A stretch of 64,000 nucleotides of DNA. Origin: Thermosipho ferrireducens (GTDB taxonomy: Bacteria > Thermotogota > Thermotogae > Thermotogales > Fervidobacteriaceae). The notes under the pieces are model-generated. The model did not search any database, was not told the origin of the DNA, and saw nothing but the letters and a program-made list of their open reading frames with translations. Below, in pieces: positions 61,494-64,000 of this stretch. Location of the stretch: the NCBI RefSeq assembly GCF_017358165.1, contig NZ_CP071446.1:248001-312000 (forward strand), given 5' to 3'. Each line of letters starts with the position of its first letter. Positions within the stretch are counted from its first letter, which is position 1. The translations under genes and the position numbers were made by a program.

Positions 61494-62524
61494 CTCTCAT
61501 CCTCCAGATTTAGTAATAGTTTCTTTATTTCTCCTATAATATTCTCGATTTTTACTTGCTTGAATATTTTCCCATGATAAAATATCACAGCGCCATCTTT
61601 TATTCCAGCAACACCTATATCAGCGTCTTTCCCCTCACCTATTCCATTAACAACACAACCAAGTACAGCTATCTTCAAATTCCTCTCCATATTTATCCCT
61701 TTCTCAATTTCTTTAGCAACAAATTCCACATCAAATTCACTCCGAGAGCAGGTAGGGCAAGCTATAACCTGTATTCCTTCCTTTAAACCAAGCGAAATCA
61801 AAATTCTTTTTGCTATAATAACCTCTTCGATAGGATCTCCGGCAACAGAAACTCTTATAGTGTCACCTATCCCCTTCATCAATAAATACCCCAAAACAAT
61901 GGACGACTTTACAACGGCCCAATCATAAGTTCCAGCTTCTGTAACCCCAACATGTAATGGATACTGAATAAGTTTGAATATGCGTTCATACGCCTCAATA
62001 GTTTCATATACATCAGAACTTTTAACAGATACAACAATATTCTCAAAACCGTGCTTTTCAAGAAGCCTTACTTCTCTCAAAGCTGCCTCACACAACGCCT
62101 CAACTTTTGGAAGGTTGTGAAGATCTTTTGGTATAGAACCTGAATTTGCTCCAACACGGATAGGAACTCCGTAATCTTTAGCAGCTTTTATTACTTCAAC
62201 TACCTTTTCTTCACCACCTATATTTCCAGGGTTTATTCGAATTTTATTCGCTCCATTTTTTATACTTTCTATTGCTATTTTGTAATCAAAATGAATATCT
62301 GCAACTATTGGAACTCTTACATTTCTTACTATACTTTTCAATGATTTGGCCGCATTAATAGTTGGTACAGAAACCCTTACAATTTCACAGCCAGCATTTG
62401 TTAATTCATTTATCTGTTTTAATGTCGCAGATATATTCTCTGTATTAGTATTTGTCATAGATTGAATAACTACAGGATTATTTCCTCCTATTTTAATGCT
62501 ACCTATTTTTATCTCTTTTCTCAT
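61490..62524 (-). CDS. ispG: 4-hydroxy-3-methylbut-2-enyl diphosphate synthase
   Basis: A 344-residue enzyme of the MEP isoprenoid pathway (short, two-domain GcpE). The TIM-barrel half holds [20 protein letters not shown] and the RINPGNIGG motif; the C-terminal half binds a 4Fe-4S cluster through [11 protein letters not shown] and [17 protein letters not shown], with three Cys and the supporting Glu. It reduces MEcPP to HMBPP. Located 9 bases after the rseP-type gene. Confidence 0.96.
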   Translation of the reverse strand: MRKEIKIGSIKIGGNNPVVIQSMTNTNTENISATLKQINELTNAGCEIVRVSVPTINAAKSLKSIVRNVRVPIVADIHFDYKIAIESIKNGANKIRINPGNIGGEEKVVEVIKAAKDYGVPIRVGANSGSIPKDLHNLPKVEALCEAALREVRLLEKHGFENIVVSVKSSDVYETIEAYERIFKLIQYPLHVGVTEAGTYDWAVVKSSIVLGYLLMKGIGDTIRVSVAGDPIEEVIIAKRILISLGLKEGIQVIACPTCSRSEFDVEFVAKEIEKGINMERNLKIAVLGCVVNGIGEGKDADIGVAGIKDGAVIFYHGKIFKQVKIENIIGEIKKLLLNLEDES

Positions 62525-62533
62525 TGTACCTCC

Positions 62534-64000
62534 TTAAAAGAATCTTGAAACATCAAGTACTATAAAATAAAACGCTATCCCTATGAGCACAAAAAATCCA
62601 ATTGTATGGATAAGTGCCTCAAGTTTTCTGTTTACTTTTTTCCTGGTTATTATTTCTATCAAGGAAAAAATTATTCTGCCACCGTCAAGCGCAGGGAGTG
62701 GAAAGAGATTGAAAATTCCCAGATTTAAAGTTATAAGAGCTACAACTGTTAAAATAACCTCCCAGCCAGCTTTTGCAGCTTCACCAACAAGTACTGCTAT
62801 CCCAATAGGTCCGGCAACTTCTTTAGTGTTTTTCCCGAAAAATATCCCGGGTAATGTTTTCCATATATATAAAGCTGCAGAATTACATCTTTGAACAGCA
62901 AGAATTACAGATTCTACTATATTTTTAGGTTTTAAAACATAATTCTCTGTCTTGAAAAAGCCTGGTGTAGAAATTTTTTGAGCAAACACTTCTTTTTTCA
63001 TACTAAGATTAATCTCTCTACCATTTCGTAAAATGGTTATTTCCAGTGTGTCGGAAAGAGGTTTAACCACATTTTTTATTTTTTTTCCCCACATATGTAT
63101 TTCAAACTGGTTATCTTTCAGGTTAAGAGCACTTACCAGATTTATAAGTGACAGATAATCTTTCACTAAAATATTATCAACTTTTACAAGAATATCTCCT
63201 TTTTGAAAAGGTTCCACGTCTTTTGCTATTTCCGGTGACAACCCGGCATAATAAAAGCCGACTGTATATCTTTCAGGAGTATACTGGAAAGCCTTCACCA
63301 CACCAGATAACTTATTGCCAGAAATATCTTTCATAGTAATATATTCGCCTATTTCAAAATTGTATTTATCAATATCAAAGTTATTAACTTTTACAATTTC
63401 TTTCTCTACTTTTCCTCTAACATCATCGACAACTATGAAGTATTCTGGAGGAGTTAATTGCGGTGTAATTGTTAGTTTCAATTTTTCATCGTTTCTCAAG
63501 ATCGTAAATACTACAGTCTCCCCTTTAGAAATAACATTACTCACTTCAACTGTATCAAATACTTTTTTTCCATTAATCTCAAGAATGACATCGCCTCTCT
63601 TAAGTCCCGCTCTTTCTGCCGGGGAATCTTCAACAATTTTATCTATAGTTACCGCAGGAACTCCCCAATTTATTACTATTGGTATAAATAAAACATACGC
63701 AGTTAATATGGAAAAAAGCGGCCCCGCAAATGCTATCAACAACCTTTGCCATGCGGGTTTACTATACAGAGAATCTTCTCCCTCTTCTGTAATATCTTCT
63801 CCCTTAAGCCTCACATAACCTCCAAAAGGTACTATATTTATTCTTAAAAGCGTTCCTTTTATTTTTTTCTTCCAGATAGCACTTCCAAACCCTATCGCAA
63901 ATTCAAGAACTTTTACAGAAAAAAGCTTTGCAAAAATAAAGTGTCCCAACTCATGCACTATTACAACTACCATGAAAACTATTATAAAAGCTACAAAATT
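62534..64000 (-). CDS. rseP: RseP-type M50 site-2 protease (start lies beyond window)
   Basis: A membrane zinc metalloprotease that cleaves within the membrane, releasing regulators such as anti-sigma factors. HELGH is near the N terminus, and a C-terminal NLGIFNLFPLPALDGGRI holds the third ligand Asp. Two PDZ-like regions lie between (about SPAERAGLKRGDVILEINGK and VEPFQKGDILVKVDNI). The frame is open to the window edge (NFVAFIIVF before the first internal ATG), so the true start is outside. Upstream of ispG in the same operon; rseP next to isoprenoid genes is common. Confidence 0.94.
   Translation of the reverse strand, partial: NFVAFIIVFMVVVIVHELGHFIFAKLFSVKVLEFAIGFGSAIWKKKIKGTLLRINIVPFGGYVRLKGEDITEEGEDSLYSKPAWQRLLIAFAGPLFSILTAYVLFIPIVINWGVPAVTIDKIVEDSPAERAGLKRGDVILEINGKKVFDTVEVSNVISKGETVVFTILRNDEKLKLTITPQLTPPEYFIVVDDVRGKVEKEIVKVNNFDIDKYNFEIGEYITMKDISGNKLSGVVKAFQYTPERYTVGFYYAGLSPEIAKDVEPFQKGDILVKVDNILVKDYLSLINLVSALNLKDNQFEIHMWGKKIKNVVKPLSDTLEITILRNGREINLSMKKEVFAQKISTPGFFKTENYVLKPKNIVESVILAVQRCNSAALYIWKTLPGIFFGKNTKEVAGPIGIAVLVGEAAKAGWEVILTVVALITLNLGIFNLFPLPALDGGRIIFSLIEIITRKKVNRKLEALIHTIGFFVLIGIAFYFIVLDVSRFF

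Overview
The window is an AT-rich stretch of bacterial chromosome. Its gene content points to the phylum Thermotogota: several CUT1 sugar ABC transporter operons without their own ATPase gene, a nadX-nadA-nadC NAD operon, a CHASE2-type adenylate cyclase, a flagellar hook-junction cluster, archease, a single long housekeeping operon (metG-gyrA-lexA-gltX) and many start codons preceded by very strong Shine-Dalgarno sites. The genus cannot be fixed from sequence reading alone; composition would fit low-GC members such as Petrotoga-like or Fervidobacterium-like genomes.

Layout. 1-7945 (minus strand): flagellar genes flgM-flgN-flgK-flgL run into a tRNA-modifying-type methyltransferase; beyond it lie a CHASE2 adenylate cyclase, a degenerate HD-GYP protein and the start of a DUF3307 membrane protein. 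8.0-13.8 kb is an accessory and partly decayed region: a YhhQ-type queuosine-precursor transporter between two repeat blocks, an intact IS5-like element with a CTAG target duplication sitting in a small gene of unknown function, about 1.1 kb of gene-free AT-rich DNA, and an ABC exporter gene broken by one in-frame TGA. 14.0-23.3 kb holds two convergent carbohydrate import operons: LacI-SBP-permease-permease-GH130 (plus) and SBP-permease-permease-ROK repressor (minus). 24.0-24.7 kb is a MNT/HEPN toxin-antitoxin pair. 24.9-39.9 kb is a compact 16-gene housekeeping run on the minus strand from metG to a glutamate formimidoyltransferase. 39.9-45.4 kb is repeat-dense and carries two more MNT/HEPN pairs around a ClC-type channel gene, then fmdB and a cold-shock gene. 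45.4-54.3 kb has a secreted metal-ligand-rich protein, the NAD operon, an ABC-2 exporter behind what reads as a leader-peptide transcription attenuator, a CsgG-like/beta-barrel protein with an LPP20 lipoprotein, and tRNA-Ser(CGA). 54.7-59.4 kb is a branched-chain amino acid type (Liv) importer, and 59.8-64.0 kb carries an orphan sugar binding protein, a pilin-like small protein, ispG and an rseP-type protease that runs off the window.

Three things stand out. First, upstream of the ABC-2 exporter at 49.0 kb a 30-codon leader ORF and four mutually exclusive RNA segments form a classic 1:2, 2:3, 3:4 attenuator. Second, ten blocks of a mosaic intergenic repeat (long inverted A/B arms, a 9-10 nt CTCGCTAAC-like unit repeated in tandem, and in one place a 42-bp tandem array) occur here, and all three MNT/HEPN modules are bracketed by a pair of these blocks; two of the modules share their promoter-side flank although their proteins differ. 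Third, a CsgG-like domain is fused to a predicted outer-membrane barrel and is co-transcribed with a FlgT/LPP20-like lipoprotein, a possible envelope secretion or anchoring pair.
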